Below, in pieces: positions 45,902-53,733 of a DNA stretch of 64,000 nucleotides. This stretch comes from Algoriphagus sp. NG3. Lineage in GTDB: Bacteria; Bacteroidota; Bacteroidia; Cytophagales; Cyclobacteriaceae. Positions within the stretch are counted from its first letter, which is position 1, and the number at the start of each line of letters is the position of its first letter. Made by a program: the position numbers and the translations under genes. Location: the NCBI RefSeq assembly GCF_034119865.1, contig NZ_CP139421.1, positions 992,001-1,056,000 of the forward strand, given 5' to 3'. The notes under the pieces are model-generated. The model made no database searches, had not been told where the DNA came from, and was given only the letters and a program-made list of their open reading frames with translations.

Positions 45902-46037
45902 AGGCATAACGGTTTGCAGCTACCCGAAGGTGGCGATTTCGAAGCACTTCACTGTCAACCAAGGAGAAACTTTGATAGAAGCACAAAGCTTGGTTTAACC
46001 ACTGAACCGCCACTTTTGGGTAGGTGCTGTTGGCAGC
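45902..46037 (-). other. attC-like site B (between R-M and DUF2290/helicase cassettes)
   Basis: A 136-base imperfect palindrome. Outer ends are AGGCATAAC (45,902-45,910) and GTTGGCAGC (46,029-46,037). Inner arms GCAGCTACCCGAAGGTGGCG (from 45,917) and CGCCACTTTTGGGTAGGTGC (to 46,027) pair almost throughout. The centre contains a second, weaker pairing. On the minus strand it begins GCTGCCAAC, complementary to the 5' end of the helicase cassette, and ends GTTATGCCT, the start of the R-M cassette. Confidence 0.78.
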
Positions 46038-46065
46038 TGGTGTTATTTGTTTTGCCTTGTTTTTG

Positions 46066-46734
46066 TCATTTACTAACATTAAAATGCAATAACTTTGATT
46101 CGTTTTCTGTTATCGTATTGTCAAATCGAAATTCTGATATTTCACAAAAGACCCCTTTTTTTCTAAATGCACTATTATAGAAATTACGTAGAATGAAGTT
46201 GATAAAAATACTAGGTGTTAATGGGCAATTTATAGGGATTCTGCAATATTCATATTCTCCAAATGTTGCGTGTGAGTATGGATGTTCAATGTCCTTAAAC
46301 AAATTTTGATTTACGTTATAGTCAAACCTGATTGGAAAAGCGACAACATTCTGTTCTATCATATCGTGAAATTCAGAATCACCAAAATACTGTTCTTCAT
46401 ATGCTTCAGGAGCATTATCATATCTTTCTAAATTAGGTGATGGGAAAAAAGCAAGTCTATGAGAAAGTAGTAAACGACCTGTAGCGTTAAATTCGTACAT
46501 CATTTGTATTAATGCACCATCAACCATTTTAAAATTAAAATTTCTATCGTTCTTTAAATCAGTATACTTGTCAGAATATGGTACGTTCTTTAGAGCTATA
46601 GAAATATCTTTCTGCTCGTTCCAACTTATTTTCGAACCAAAGCGCTCTGGCCATTTTTCGTCAATTGATAATCCATTCTCAATGATTTTTTGAGTAATTG
46701 ACGATATTTCTTGATATGTTTCATTTATTGTCAT
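46066..46734 (-). CDS. DUF2290 family protein
   Basis: A 222-residue protein that I recognise by style as DUF2290: ISWNEQKDISIALKNVPYSD, NFKMVDGALIQMMYEFNATG and LSHRLAFFPSPNLERYDNAP. No enzymatic motif is obvious. Its start lies 14 bases inside the end of the helicase gene, so the two are translationally coupled and probably form one system. The pair travels as one cassette, next to an R-M cassette, which suggests a defence function. That function is inferred. Confidence 0.75.
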   Translation of the reverse strand: MTINETYQEISSITQKIIENGLSIDEKWPERFGSKISWNEQKDISIALKNVPYSDKYTDLKNDRNFNFKMVDGALIQMMYEFNATGRLLLSHRLAFFPSPNLERYDNAPEAYEEQYFGDSEFHDMIEQNVVAFPIRFDYNVNQNLFKDIEHPYSHATFGEYEYCRIPINCPLTPSIFINFILRNFYNSAFRKKGVFCEISEFRFDNTITENESKLLHFNVSK

Positions 46735-48838
46735 TGAGCAATTTTCTTAATTCTTCTATAGTTTCTTTTGGCAAATCTTCTAAATGAACTTGTTGATTTC
46801 TCAATTTTGTAATTAAGTTGAGAGCTTCTTTTTCAGATTCAGAAATAGCTTTTTTGTCTGCTTCAGAAAGGTCTCTGTGAAGTACATTCAGTTTTTCCAT
46901 TTCTTCTATTGTAGGATAGTCGAATTTTAATCTGAATTTCGCATTTTTTACTCGTTCAAATTCAATTACTAGTTTATCCATTGCGTCACCAACACCAACT
47001 GCTCTTACCCAAGCTTTACTTCTTGTAATTGCTGTAAAAAGTATATTTCTTTTTTTAATTAACTCGTACCCTCCATAGCAATATTCAGAACCAACGATAT
47101 ATACAATAGCAGCTTCATTACCTTTTGCTCTAAAAATACTTGTAAAGGCAATTGAGTTTTCTATGAAAAAATCATCAGGAGAAGTGTTTACTCCCGCAAG
47201 ATGAGACTCAATTCCTCTTTTAAAAAGTAAATTTCTTAATGGTGCTAATTCGTTCTTTGCTTTTAATGGATTGGGATGTATTACAATTATATCACGATAA
47301 GATAAGTCATCTTCTTTTAAATTTTTCTCTATTTCATTCGCAACAAATTCATACTGTTCAGTATTTGATTTCAAAGAAACAAATTGAATAATTTCATCTG
47401 TTGGGATTTTATCTGTTAAAAAATCAGGGCTTGAATCACTATCTCTCTTTAAAACTACATTTTCGCCAAATTCCAATTTGCCTTCATCAATTTTATATCC
47501 TACGTCAGTCCATAGCTCTTTATCCCTAAACATTGTAACCAACTGTTCATCTCTGTATATTCCAAAACCTAGAGCGTGAGCAGTTACTAAGACAGGCGCA
47601 GAATTCCGATAACATTTTTCTAGTATTATATCGTGTTGTGGTTTGTTTTTTTGGTCGGTAAAATCAATTCCTGGAAATATTTCAATTGGGTTTTTTAGTG
47701 AACTAGAATCACTTAGTTTTTGTAATTCATCATAAGCATATATTAGTCTTTTGTTTTTAGGGTTATTTATTGAAGCTGGTCTAAGTAAACTATAACATAA
47801 TTTTAAAAATGGCTCAGTAAAATCTTGCGCTTCATCAACTAAAATCACATCATAAATTTCATTTTTAGTTTTTGCTTCTGAAAGTGCCTTTGAAGAAAGA
47901 ACATCTATAAAGTTAGCATTTGAACCAAATCTGTTTTTTGCGGTATCATAGTCCAAATATTCGACATTATTTGCTTTACAAAATTCATAATAAAAACCAT
48001 TGTCTTTTGAACTTCCCCAAGCCTGTTGAATTTTTACTTTAGACCAATCAGGTTCTTCATTTTTATGTTCTATTGTAAATTTTGTTATTAGTTCAATGAA
48101 TTGATTTTTAAGGGAACGCGTATAATATGCTACTCCAATATTCCAATCTGGAAACTTAGAATGTAAATAAGCTACTTTTAATGCGAGGACAATTGTCTTA
48201 CCTGAACCTGCAAGACCTCTTATTCTTTGGATTCCTTCTACTGTTTCAATTACAGCTTTACTTTGTCTTCTATCTAAGTTTGAAATGGATTTTTCTAATT
48301 CATTAAGTATAGCACCTTTTGATTTTTCATTTGAAGTTCTTCTAGGCGGTTTAGCTTTTAGCTTAGTAATTGCTTGAACAGCTTGTATGACTTTTTTATA
48401 GTCTTCAATTGTCAAGTTTGTTTGTTTGCTTTCTGATATGAATTTTTCAAAATCTGTTTTTTCAACTATTGTTTCATTATTTTTCTGTGATTGAGGCCAA
48501 GAAGGCGCAATTGTTAAAACATTTAGATTTATTTTAAGTTGACCTCTTTTTTCTGAAAGGTCTTTATAACCAATTAGCCTTTGTAGAACAATATTGTACA
48601 AGGTGTCTCGAATGTCTTCTCTTTCTGATATTTCGGGTTCCTCAACTATGTCAAAGACAATAACTCCGTGTTCTGAACTTATCAGTAGTGCGTCTAATGA
48701 AGATTTATCTTCGATAGAGCCAACAATCGGATATCCGGTATATAGGACAGCATCATTAATTCCTGAATTCTCAACAAACTCAATTAAAGCTTCTGTTGAG
48801 ACAGGTTTGTTTGATGCGCCCCTTATTATATCAATCAT
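46721..48838 (-). CDS. Superfamily 1 (UvrD-like) helicase with N-terminal nuclease-like domain
   Basis: A 705-residue helicase. Walker A RGLAGSGKTIV (208-215), Walker B VILVDEAQDF (DEAQ 335-338), YAYDELQ, CYRNSAPVLVTAHALG, FTSIFRAKGNEAAIVYIVG and FTAITRSKAWVRAVG are the SF1 motifs in order. Residues about 1-70 (SSLDALLISSEHGVIVFDIV) resemble the start of a PD-(D/E)XK or NERD-like fold, but the second catalytic pair is not clear. The C-terminus is charged and helical. Coupled with the DUF2290 gene downstream. A UvrD-type helicase with a small partner recalls defence modules such as Gabija, although the partner here differs. Confidence 0.82.
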   Translation of the reverse strand: MIDIIRGASNKPVSTEALIEFVENSGINDAVLYTGYPIVGSIEDKSSLDALLISSEHGVIVFDIVEEPEISEREDIRDTLYNIVLQRLIGYKDLSEKRGQLKINLNVLTIAPSWPQSQKNNETIVEKTDFEKFISESKQTNLTIEDYKKVIQAVQAITKLKAKPPRRTSNEKSKGAILNELEKSISNLDRRQSKAVIETVEGIQRIRGLAGSGKTIVLALKVAYLHSKFPDWNIGVAYYTRSLKNQFIELITKFTIEHKNEEPDWSKVKIQQAWGSSKDNGFYYEFCKANNVEYLDYDTAKNRFGSNANFIDVLSSKALSEAKTKNEIYDVILVDEAQDFTEPFLKLCYSLLRPASINNPKNKRLIYAYDELQKLSDSSSLKNPIEIFPGIDFTDQKNKPQHDIILEKCYRNSAPVLVTAHALGFGIYRDEQLVTMFRDKELWTDVGYKIDEGKLEFGENVVLKRDSDSSPDFLTDKIPTDEIIQFVSLKSNTEQYEFVANEIEKNLKEDDLSYRDIIVIHPNPLKAKNELAPLRNLLFKRGIESHLAGVNTSPDDFFIENSIAFTSIFRAKGNEAAIVYIVGSEYCYGGYELIKKRNILFTAITRSKAWVRAVGVGDAMDKLVIEFERVKNAKFRLKFDYPTIEEMEKLNVLHRDLSEADKKAISESEKEALNLITKLRNQQVHLEDLPKETIEELRKLLNDNK

Positions 48839-48926
48839 TTTTAAGTCTATTTTAATTGTTGTTTGCTATTTTGCAAAGTTAGTTTTTTTATCATTATTCT
48901 TGGTTCGGTCACTGTCCTTCACACTT

Positions 48927-49062
48927 GCTGCCAACGTTTTGGGTATTGCCGAAGGCGGGGATTTTTAGCACTAAAGTTTAATCGAAGAACGGAAGTTGAA
49001 CCCTGCACAAATGTTCAATCGAAGCCGTTCAGCCCCGCTTTTGGCAATACCTTGTTAGCCGT
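48927..49062 (-). other. attC-like site C (between helicase and kinase cassettes)
   Basis: A 136-base imperfect palindrome with outer ends GCTGCCAAC (48,927-48,935) and GTTAGCCGT (49,054-49,062). Inner arms GGGTATTGCCGAAGGCGGGG (from 48,941) and CCCCGCTTTTGGCAATACC (to 49,051) pair nearly perfectly. The end of the phosphotransferase gene (stop at 49,055) runs into it. On the minus strand it begins ACGGCTAAC and ends GTTGGCAGC. Confidence 0.8.
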
Positions 49063-50071
49063 TCGTTGTTTTTTCAGTCGTATTTATTTCTATTTTGTTG
49101 TAGGCAATCCACCGTTTCAAGTTTCCAACCATTCTTTTTAAATGGTCTTCATTCAAGAAAAGGTTTGTCCAATATTCAAATCTGTCGCATTGTAGACCAA
49201 TGTAAAATGTCATAATTGCTAAACAGGCAAAAGGTAAATGTTTTTTTTCTTCGTCACTAATCTTTGTTACACTTTCGTACCCTTTCACAAAACTGTCTGC
49301 TTTTATTTGATATTCTTCTTCGTTTAAATTTGTCGCAAGTAACTGAAAAAGAAAATAGGAAATATCGAAACATAAATAGCCGTTGCCACAAAAATCAAAG
49401 TCAAAAAATGTTATTTCTTTTTCATCGTTGATGTGCAAATTGTCAAACCAAATGTCAAGATGGACACTTCCATATCTCATTTTCTGCTTGTCAATACTTT
49501 TTGTTTTATGTGCTAAAAATGATGATAGGGTTTCTAAAAATTCAATTTCTATAACGTTTTTATTATAAAATTCTTTTGTTTTTAAAACAGGATTTATGAG
49601 CAAGTTTTGAGTGTTGTAAGTCATTCGATTTAACTCAAAACCTTCTGTCGATTGATGAACTTTTGCTAATGCTTGCCCAATAAAAAAACTTGTTTCAGCC
49701 GAAAATTTTGCAGTTTTTATTCCTTTTGCGAATGAAAACAACACACCAATTCTTTTTCCTTCTGGTGCTTCAATTTCTTGTAAATATTCGTCTGATTTGT
49801 CTGCTATTGGATAAGCAATTTGTCGGTCAGCTTCTTTTAAATGAAGTAAAAGTCTTAATTCTTCTTCAATTTCTAATTTTGTCCGCCAATTATGTGTGTA
49901 AACTCTAAAAACGTATTTGCTTTCGTCATCTTGAACAAGATATAAATGGTTCATCGCAAGCCGAATTATGCTACATTCTGTATTGTCGCTTAACCCATAT
50001 TTTTGTTGAATAAGTTTACCAAGTTCATTTGGTGAAAGTGTGCTATTTATTGTCGAAAATTTTTGTATCAT
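49055..50071 (-). CDS. Aminoglycoside-phosphotransferase-like kinase (APH/homoserine kinase fold), cassette gene
   Basis: A 338-residue kinase-like phosphotransferase. The catalytic loop VHLDIWFDNLHI carries the Brenner motif (His204, Asp206, Asn211), and EITFFDFDFCG is the metal-binding DFD equivalent (Asp224/226). The N-lobe Lys and ATP loop are less clear (VFRVYTHNWR). The fold is shared by aminoglycoside kinases, homoserine kinase II and choline kinases, so the substrate may be an antibiotic or a metabolite. It is the cassette next to the recombinase, where expression from an array promoter would be strongest. Its last codons lie inside attC-like site C. Confidence 0.82.
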   Translation of the reverse strand: MIQKFSTINSTLSPNELGKLIQQKYGLSDNTECSIIRLAMNHLYLVQDDESKYVFRVYTHNWRTKLEIEEELRLLLHLKEADRQIAYPIADKSDEYLQEIEAPEGKRIGVLFSFAKGIKTAKFSAETSFFIGQALAKVHQSTEGFELNRMTYNTQNLLINPVLKTKEFYNKNVIEIEFLETLSSFLAHKTKSIDKQKMRYGSVHLDIWFDNLHINDEKEITFFDFDFCGNGYLCFDISYFLFQLLATNLNEEEYQIKADSFVKGYESVTKISDEEKKHLPFACLAIMTFYIGLQCDRFEYWTNLFLNEDHLKRMVGNLKRWIAYNKIEINTTEKTTNG

Positions 50072-50112
50072 TAATTCTTTGCTTTTCTATTGATTACGGT
50101 CGTTTTACAATG

Positions 50113-50151
50113 ACGGCTAACGAGTCGCTATACGCAACCAGTTGCGTATAT
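50113..50151 (-). other. attI-like junction next to the recombinase
   Basis: ACGGCTAAC (50,113-50,121) is the 5' end of the kinase cassette, matching GTTAGCCGT of site C. It is joined to a perfect 10-bp inverted repeat TATACGCAAC-CA-GTTGCGTATA (50,129-50,150). No second cassette half site follows; the recombinase stop codon is at 50,155. This is where an attI site would be. AGTTGCGTATAT (50,140-50,151) recurs at 51,538-51,549 on the other side of the recombinase gene. Confidence 0.6.
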
Positions 50152-50154
50152 TTT

Positions 50155-51522
50155 TCATATATCTAATTTGTCCAGTGGACTGATGATCTGGTTAAATCCC
50201 TTGGTGGTAATATGGGTGTACACTTCCGTAGTCTTGGAATTACTATGCCCCAATAAGCTTTGGATGTATCGTAAATCTGTACCATTTTCCAACAAGTGAG
50301 TAGCAAAACTATGCCTCAGTGTATGGACAGTGACATGCTTGGTTATTCCTGTTTGCTTCAATGCTTTGTCCAGAATACTTTGTATACTTCGCGTAGAATA
50401 TTGGACAGGGTTTTCTTTGGTGCTACCTATTCCTTCAAATAGCCAATAATGAGGCTTTTCCTTTATGAAATATGCTCTCAAAAGTTCCAGGATTTTTTTC
50501 GACAAGATAGTGTAGCGATCTTTTTTGCCCTTTGCATTTTTGATATGGATCTGCATACGGTCAGAATCAATGGCATGGATGGGGAGCTCCACCAGTTCGC
50601 TGATTCTCAATCCCGCTGAATAAATAAGGCTAAGTATGGCTTTGTGCTTAATGTTTCGGATGCGTGATAGGATTTGTTGGATTTCTTCTACACTGCATAC
50701 CGTAGGCAGAGTTTGCTCTTTTCTGGGACGCTCTACAAAATACAACTTTCTTTTCCCTCCCAATACTTTCTCGAAATAAAACTTTATGGCATTGATAGCC
50801 TGATTTTGATAGGAGGATGAGACTTTTCTTTCCGTTACCAGATATCTCGAAAACTCCATGACATGCCGGTCATCTAAAGAATCCAAATCCTCCTTGGGGA
50901 AATAATTGATAAATTCTTCAAAAAGAGGGATATAGGATTTTGCCGTATTTGGACTATAGCGTAGTGCTGTCAGTTTCTCCTTGTAGGCGGTCGGGCAGGT
51001 TTTATAGAAAGATACTTGCTTGGGCTTTAGCCTAACTGCTCCTGGTTTCTTTGGAGGTTCCATTTCCAGGGTGAAGTTAAGTTCCAGCCTAGCTGCATTG
51101 GCTTTGACTTCTTCTAAAAACTGTTCTGAGTAAGGGATTGACCACCATTTGTTTTTACTGTCCCAGCTGGCATAGGGTATGGTTTTGATGTGTTTGATGA
51201 AATCAGCATGGTAGCCGAAGATCAGTTTTATGCGTTTGTTCCGGGTTTGAATTGCCAAAACTTCATTTTTTTTGATGACAGGTTTTTGGGCGCTACTGGT
51301 TGGGATTGACTCATCTCTTTCTACCACAGCAAGCCTGTCACCAAAATAAGCGATAAGCTTCTCCAGGTTTCCGGGATAATGTGGCACCTCCCAGAGGTAC
51401 TTGCTCTGGCTCCATCTGGAATAAGTGATGCCTTTTATAAAACTGATGTCAGCTTCATTTTTTGGCATTTTCAGTAGAATTTTCCTGCCGATCACCCGGA
51501 TTTGAATCAATTTTGGCTCCAT
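50155..51522 (-). CDS. Tyrosine recombinase at the integron-integrase position, with N-terminal HARP-like repeats
   Basis: A 455-residue site-specific recombinase. The catalytic set is complete: SAGLRISEL (Arg306), AKGKKDRYT (Lys region 331-334), HTLRHSFATHLL (His400, Arg403), LLGHSN (His426) and Tyr435 in TTEVYTH. A SAM-like core-binding domain covers about 165-255. Before it stand two similar 60-residue modules (about 7-64 and 88-148; ITYSRWSQSKYLWEVPHYPG and IPYASWDSKNKWWSIPYSEQ) resembling HARP modules of annealing helicases. The 20-30 residue insertion typical of IntI between Lys and the second box is not seen. It would move the cassettes, by position. Confidence 0.85.
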   Translation of the reverse strand: MEPKLIQIRVIGRKILLKMPKNEADISFIKGITYSRWSQSKYLWEVPHYPGNLEKLIAYFGDRLAVVERDESIPTSSAQKPVIKKNEVLAIQTRNKRIKLIFGYHADFIKHIKTIPYASWDSKNKWWSIPYSEQFLEEVKANAARLELNFTLEMEPPKKPGAVRLKPKQVSFYKTCPTAYKEKLTALRYSPNTAKSYIPLFEEFINYFPKEDLDSLDDRHVMEFSRYLVTERKVSSSYQNQAINAIKFYFEKVLGGKRKLYFVERPRKEQTLPTVCSVEEIQQILSRIRNIKHKAILSLIYSAGLRISELVELPIHAIDSDRMQIHIKNAKGKKDRYTILSKKILELLRAYFIKEKPHYWLFEGIGSTKENPVQYSTRSIQSILDKALKQTGITKHVTVHTLRHSFATHLLENGTDLRYIQSLLGHSNSKTTEVYTHITTKGFNQIISPLDKLDI

Positions 51523-51537
51523 CCCGAAGAGTTAAAA

Positions 51538-51549
51538 AGTTGCGTATAT
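51538..51549. repeat. 12-bp direct repeat flanking the recombinase gene (right copy)
   Basis: AGTTGCGTATAT here is identical to 50,140-50,151. A degenerate inverted partner (ATATCCGCAAT near 51,570) follows. The pair brackets the recombinase gene 15 bases before its start codon and just after its stop. It may be recombinase binding sites or the scar of the gene's own insertion. Confidence 0.45.
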
Positions 51550-51654
51550 ATTCTAAATATAGCTAATATCCGCAATTATCTCTTAAATAACTTAATGTGT
51601 ATCTGCACAAATGCACGTACTAGAATTATATCTGGTTCTAGCCTGAAAAAATCC

Positions 51655-51704
51655 CTCCACGACAGTAGTCGGGACAGGCCCTAGCCCTCCGCGGCGGTGG
51701 AGGG
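51655..51704. repeat. Dispersed palindromic repeats before the ABC transporter
   Basis: GACAGTAGTCGGGACAGGC is related to the CCTGTCCCGA...TCGGG element seen inside the decayed intron (39,991) and at 54,931. Next to it CCCTCC (51,685-51,690) and GGAGGG (51,699-51,704) form a hairpin around GCGGCGGT, similar to TCCGCCGCGGCGGA at 39,858. Non-coding repeats. Confidence 0.5.
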
Positions 51705-51899
51705 AATTGCCAAATTTGAACCTCTAGCATTAATAATTCAAACCACGTACGTGCAGTTAAGCGAATACTCCTGAATAGCTTCTGTTTGAAGCACAGTAGG
51801 AGTATTTTCTGCCGGTTCCCTACAAGAAAAATAAAGCTCTTCCCATTTTGGAACCGAGAACCCCATTCTGGGGTTTTCCAATCCAAACACACTATTTTC

Positions 51900-53645
51900 A
51901 TGGCAAGAACAGCGGAACGCAAAGTAACCATGGGGCAGGTCTTTAAGACCATTATCTGGCCCCGTAGAAAGCATTTATTTTTAGGACTGTTTCTAATTAT
52001 TATTTCACGCCTTGCCAGTTTGGTACTGCCGGGAGCGAGTAAAATCCTGATCGATGAGGTGATTCCCTCCAATGACCTAACCATGCTCAAGTGGCTGATA
52101 GGCGGGGTGGTGTTAGCGATAGTGGTACAATCCACCACTTCCTATGCGCTCACTCAGATCTTAAGCGTGGAAGCACAAAACCTGATCTCCAAGCTCAGGT
52201 CCCAGGTTCAGGCACATATCATCAAACTTCCCATCCGCTTCTTTGACAATGCCAAAACCGGGGAACTGGTGTCCAGAATCATGACTGATGTGGAGGGAGT
52301 GAGAAATCTGGTGGGAACAGGTTTCGCACAGATGATCGGTGGGATTTTGACCGCAGTTATCTCTCTTTTTCTGTTGATCAGCATCAGTCCTATGATGACC
52401 TTGTATGTACTGCTGCCGGTGGTGGTTTTTGGGCTGATATCCCTAAAGGCTTTCGGAAGGATTCGTCCTATTTTCCGCGAACGCGGCAAAATCAATGCCC
52501 AGGTCACAGGAAGGCTGACGGAGACGCTTGGGGGAATCCGGGTCATCAAAGGCTTCAATGCCGAGCAGCAGGAGATCAATACCTTTGCCCAAGGAGTAGA
52601 TGAGCTTTTTCAGAATGTGAAAGCCAGTCTTACAGCTACTAGTTTTGTGACTTCTGCCGGTGCTTTATTGCTTGGGCTGGCTTCCGCTGGAATCATGGGA
52701 ATAGGAGGTTACATGATCATGCAGGGGGAGATGACCTTTGGTGATTTCCTGGCCTTTACACTTTATCTGGGCTTTATGATTGCCCCTATTGTTCAGATGT
52801 CAAATATAGGCTCTCAGCTGACTGAGGCTTTTGCCGGTTTGGACCGTACTGAGGAGATCATGAATACACCGCTGGAGGCAGATGACCGCACCAGGACGCT
52901 TGCTTTGCAGGAATTCCGGGGAGATGTCAGGTTTGATAATGTTTCCTTTGCCTATGAAGAAAATAAGGATGTGATCAAAGGAGTGAGTTTTCATGCCCCA
53001 GCAGGTTCGGTGACTGCACTGGTAGGCACCTCAGGTTCAGGAAAGACGACTATAGCTGGCCTGGCTGCTACTTTTTTAAGTCCAGATTCGGGGTTGATCA
53101 CGCTGGATGGTCATGATCTTCAGCAAGTCACGTTGGATTCTTTTCGATCCAGACTAGGGGTAGTCTTGCAGGATGATTTCCTGTTTGAGGGGACGATCAG
53201 GGAGAATATTCTTTTTCCCAGACCAAACGCCAGTGAAGAAGATCTTCAGAAAGCTGTAGTCGCTGCTCACGTGCAGGAGTTTACGGATCGCTTTGAGGAT
53301 GGACTGGATACCTTGATCGGGGAGAGGGGAGTGAAGCTCTCCGGTGGGCAAAGACAGCGTATAGCCATTGCACGGGCAATCTTGGCAGATCCCAGAATCC
53401 TGATTTTGGACGAGGCTACTTCCAATCTGGATACAGAATCAGAGACCTTGATTCAGGCGAGTTTAAAGGAGTTGATGAAAGGCAGGACGACTTTTGTGAT
53501 TGCCCACAGATTGAGTACAATCCGTCAGGCGGACCAGATTCTGGTGATAGAGCAGGGAAATATTGTGGAGCGTGGCAAGCATGACGAACTGATCGCTTTG
53601 GAAGGCAGGTATTATCAGTTATACACGTATCAGTCGAGGATTTAA
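51900..53645 (+). CDS. ABC transporter, fused permease-ATPase (MsbA/LmrA-like exporter)
   Basis: A half-transporter of about 581 residues from MARTAERKVTMGQVFKTIIW; the frame stays open back to 51,786 without an obvious earlier start. Six transmembrane segments (for example GLFLIIISRLASLVLPGA) make a type-1 exporter domain. The ATPase follows: Walker A VGTSGSGKTTIA, Q-loop VVLQDDFLFEGTI, signature LSGGQRQRIAIARA, Walker B ILILDEATSNLD and H-loop FVIAHRLST. It should work as a homodimer exporting lipids or drugs; the cargo is unknown. Confidence 0.92.
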   Translation: MARTAERKVTMGQVFKTIIWPRRKHLFLGLFLIIISRLASLVLPGASKILIDEVIPSNDLTMLKWLIGGVVLAIVVQSTTSYALTQILSVEAQNLISKLRSQVQAHIIKLPIRFFDNAKTGELVSRIMTDVEGVRNLVGTGFAQMIGGILTAVISLFLLISISPMMTLYVLLPVVVFGLISLKAFGRIRPIFRERGKINAQVTGRLTETLGGIRVIKGFNAEQQEINTFAQGVDELFQNVKASLTATSFVTSAGALLLGLASAGIMGIGGYMIMQGEMTFGDFLAFTLYLGFMIAPIVQMSNIGSQLTEAFAGLDRTEEIMNTPLEADDRTRTLALQEFRGDVRFDNVSFAYEENKDVIKGVSFHAPAGSVTALVGTSGSGKTTIAGLAATFLSPDSGLITLDGHDLQQVTLDSFRSRLGVVLQDDFLFEGTIRENILFPRPNASEEDLQKAVVAAHVQEFTDRFEDGLDTLIGERGVKLSGGQRQRIAIARAILADPRILILDEATSNLDTESETLIQASLKELMKGRTTFVIAHRLSTIRQADQILVIEQGNIVERGKHDELIALEGRYYQLYTYQSRI

Positions 53646-53733
53646 AAAAAGACGGAAGACAGGAGACAGGAGACGGAAGAACTGAAGTCTGATAATTCTG
53701 CTAGGAAAAGTAAAATCTTTGTTAAATTGGTGT
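53646..53733. repeat. Simple GACGGAAGACAGGAGACAGG tract
   Basis: A purine-rich tract (AAGACGGAAGACAGGAGACA) directly follows the transporter stop. It resembles, on the other strand, the segment near 12,840. It is probably a dispersed non-coding repeat. No terminator hairpin is seen. Confidence 0.4.

Larger units (their letters stand above)
41941..51549 (-). mobile_element. Integron-like cassette array with adjacent tyrosine recombinase
   Basis: Four cassettes are separated by three long imperfect palindromes and bounded by two half sites. Read on the minus strand from the recombinase, successive cassettes begin GTTAGCCGT, GTTGGCAGC, GTTATGCCT and GTTATGTGC. Each cassette's own 3' palindrome begins with the exact reverse complement: ACGGCTAAC, GCTGCCAAC, AGGCATAAC and GCACATA plus intron. 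This cassette-specific end matching is the hallmark of attC recombination. The sequence is visibly more AT-rich than the flanks. The recombinase (51,522-50,155) reads in the same direction as the array, as in 'inverted' integrons. A group II intron occupies the distal attC. Confidence 0.78.

Noticed and set aside
50155..51522. Calling the recombinase a classical integron integrase IntI
   Set aside because: The IntI-specific insertion between the Lys patch and the HxxR box is not present and the N-terminus has extra repeats; only its position argues for integrase function.
50155..51549. Prophage or ICE with this integrase
   Set aside because: No structural, replication or conjugation genes lie next to it; the neighbours are attC-bounded cassettes.
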